Origin: Corynebacterium sphenisci DSM 44792 | GTDB taxonomy: Bacteria; Actinomycetota; Actinomycetes; Mycobacteriales; Mycobacteriaceae | Length of the DNA: 64,000 nucleotides | Assembly (NCBI RefSeq): GCF_001941505.1 | Contig: NZ_CP009248.1 | Location: 992,001 to 1,056,000, forward strand | Reading direction: 5' to 3' | Shown: piece after piece, positions 63,658 to 64,000 of the stretch | How the letters are laid out: every line of letters starts with the position of its first letter | Position numbering within the stretch: position 1 is the stretch's first letter | Notes under the pieces: model-generated | What the model saw: the letters and a program-made list of their open reading frames with translations, nothing else | What the model was told of the DNA's origin: nothing | Database searches by the model: none | Translations under genes and position numbers: made by a program

Positions 63658-64000
63658 GTGGCGCATTCGCCGGAGGGCCGCGCCGCCACCGAGCGCCACC
63701 GCCTCGCCCAGGCCGCGATCACCGCCGCCGTCGTCGACCGCATCACCCGGCTCTTCCACGCCGAGATCGACCCCGCCGACATTGACGCTTCCTCGGCACT
63801 CTTTGTGCGGAAAGCCCTCCCGATCGTCATGGCCTCCCGGGAGCTGTCCAAGCAGCAGGCCGAGGACTACCTGGTCGCCTTCCGCCGCCATGAGCTGAAG
63901 CAGCTGCTGCGGGTCGGCGACCACCTGCCCGACGACGAGGCCACCGCCGGCGACGACCACGGGCCACGCCCGCCCCGGCACCTGGTGCCCCGCGCCGAGC
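63658..64000 (+). CDS. partial phage head protein (MuF/maturation-protease position)
   Basis: About 114 residues from a GTG at 63658, running off the right edge. Helical N-terminus (AAITAAVVDRITRLFHAEI, ASRELSKQQAEDYLVAFRRHE). The gene after the portal in actinophages is usually a minor head or capsid maturation protease protein of the MuF/VG15 type; this start is consistent but not diagnostic. Confidence 0.7.
   Translation, partial: MAHSPEGRAATERHRLAQAAITAAVVDRITRLFHAEIDPADIDASSALFVRKALPIVMASRELSKQQAEDYLVAFRRHELKQLLRVGDHLPDDEATAGDDHGPRPPRHLVPRAE

Larger units (their letters stand above)
48187..64000. mobile_element. integrated siphovirus-like prophage (left part)
   Basis: Contains a leftward lysogeny module (tyrosine integrase, HTH protein, repressor), a divergent control region, a rightward early region of small genes, replication/RusA, HNH nuclease, terminase small and large subunits, portal and a partial next head gene. 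Genes overlap or touch, as usual in phages. It starts immediately past coaD; the right attachment site and tail/lysis genes lie beyond the window. Confidence 0.93.

Noticed and set aside
48187..64000. Search for a CRISPR array or a known defence system in the prophage
   Set aside because: No spaced direct repeats and no restriction, toxin-antitoxin, retron or abortive-infection gene was recognised.

Overview
The window (roughly 70% G+C or more) is a chromosome segment of a high-G+C Corynebacterium or close relative, followed by the left part of an integrated prophage. The gene set and order (ilvBNC, serA, leuB, a cNMP/CBS/DUF294 protein, dnaQ-like, odx, gltX, ltbR/leuCD, mutT1, gpsA, ddlA, thiL, ung, recG, rsmD, coaD) matches what I know of Corynebacterium glutamicum. 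Many genes have a TANNNT -10 box only 6-8 nt before the start codon, which fits the leaderless transcripts common in actinobacteria. The species cannot be named from the sequence.

1-13 kb: end of an MscS channel gene; the ilvBNC branched-chain amino acid operon behind an attenuator-like leader; a lipoprotein; serA; a two-gene MmgE/PrpD + ComA-like operon whose promoter carries a good DtxR (iron regulator) box; and a convergent CoA-transferase (ActA type). 13-28.5 kb: leuB with a lipoprotein gene, a stand-alone SufC/SufB-like pair, the cNMP-CBS-DUF294/exonuclease pair, odx, a VanZ-like membrane protein, an isochorismate synthase, an SDR, a hydroxypyruvate isomerase-like protein, a TDT-family transporter divergent from a DUF2892 protein, gltX and a methyltransferase. 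28.6-32.4 kb: three tRNA genes, then the most striking locus. nrdF and nrdI are divergent from two flavin-type oxidoreductase genes that converge on an mntR-like regulator. This NrdF has lost three of the four metal-binding glutamates, which are now Gln111, Ser171 and Lys205. That is the QSK signature of metal-free class Ie ribonucleotide reductases, which use a DOPA radical made with NrdI. nrdE and nrdH are absent here. 32.4-48.1 kb: an MFS transporter overlapping ltbR, leuCD with a shared operator-like motif, mutT1, gpsA, ddlA, a doubled DUF3515 protein, thiL-ung-fakA-like-recG as a tight operon, an orphan biotinyl domain, rsmD and coaD.

48.19-64 kb: prophage. It starts right after coaD, where a 13-codon ORF beginning MYRVF looks like the 5' end of an interrupted sepIVA-like gene. 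Integrase, an HTH protein and a repressor-like protein run leftward; everything else runs rightward: a Cro-like HTH, small proteins, a 42-nt tRNA-minihelix-like element, an excisionase-like HTH, Cys-rich zinc-binding proteins, a replication protein fused in frame to a RusA resolvase across an octamer repeat, a pentapeptide-repeat protein, two tandem paralogues, HNH endonuclease, small and large terminase, portal, and a partial head-protein gene at the window edge. The right end of the prophage is not in view.
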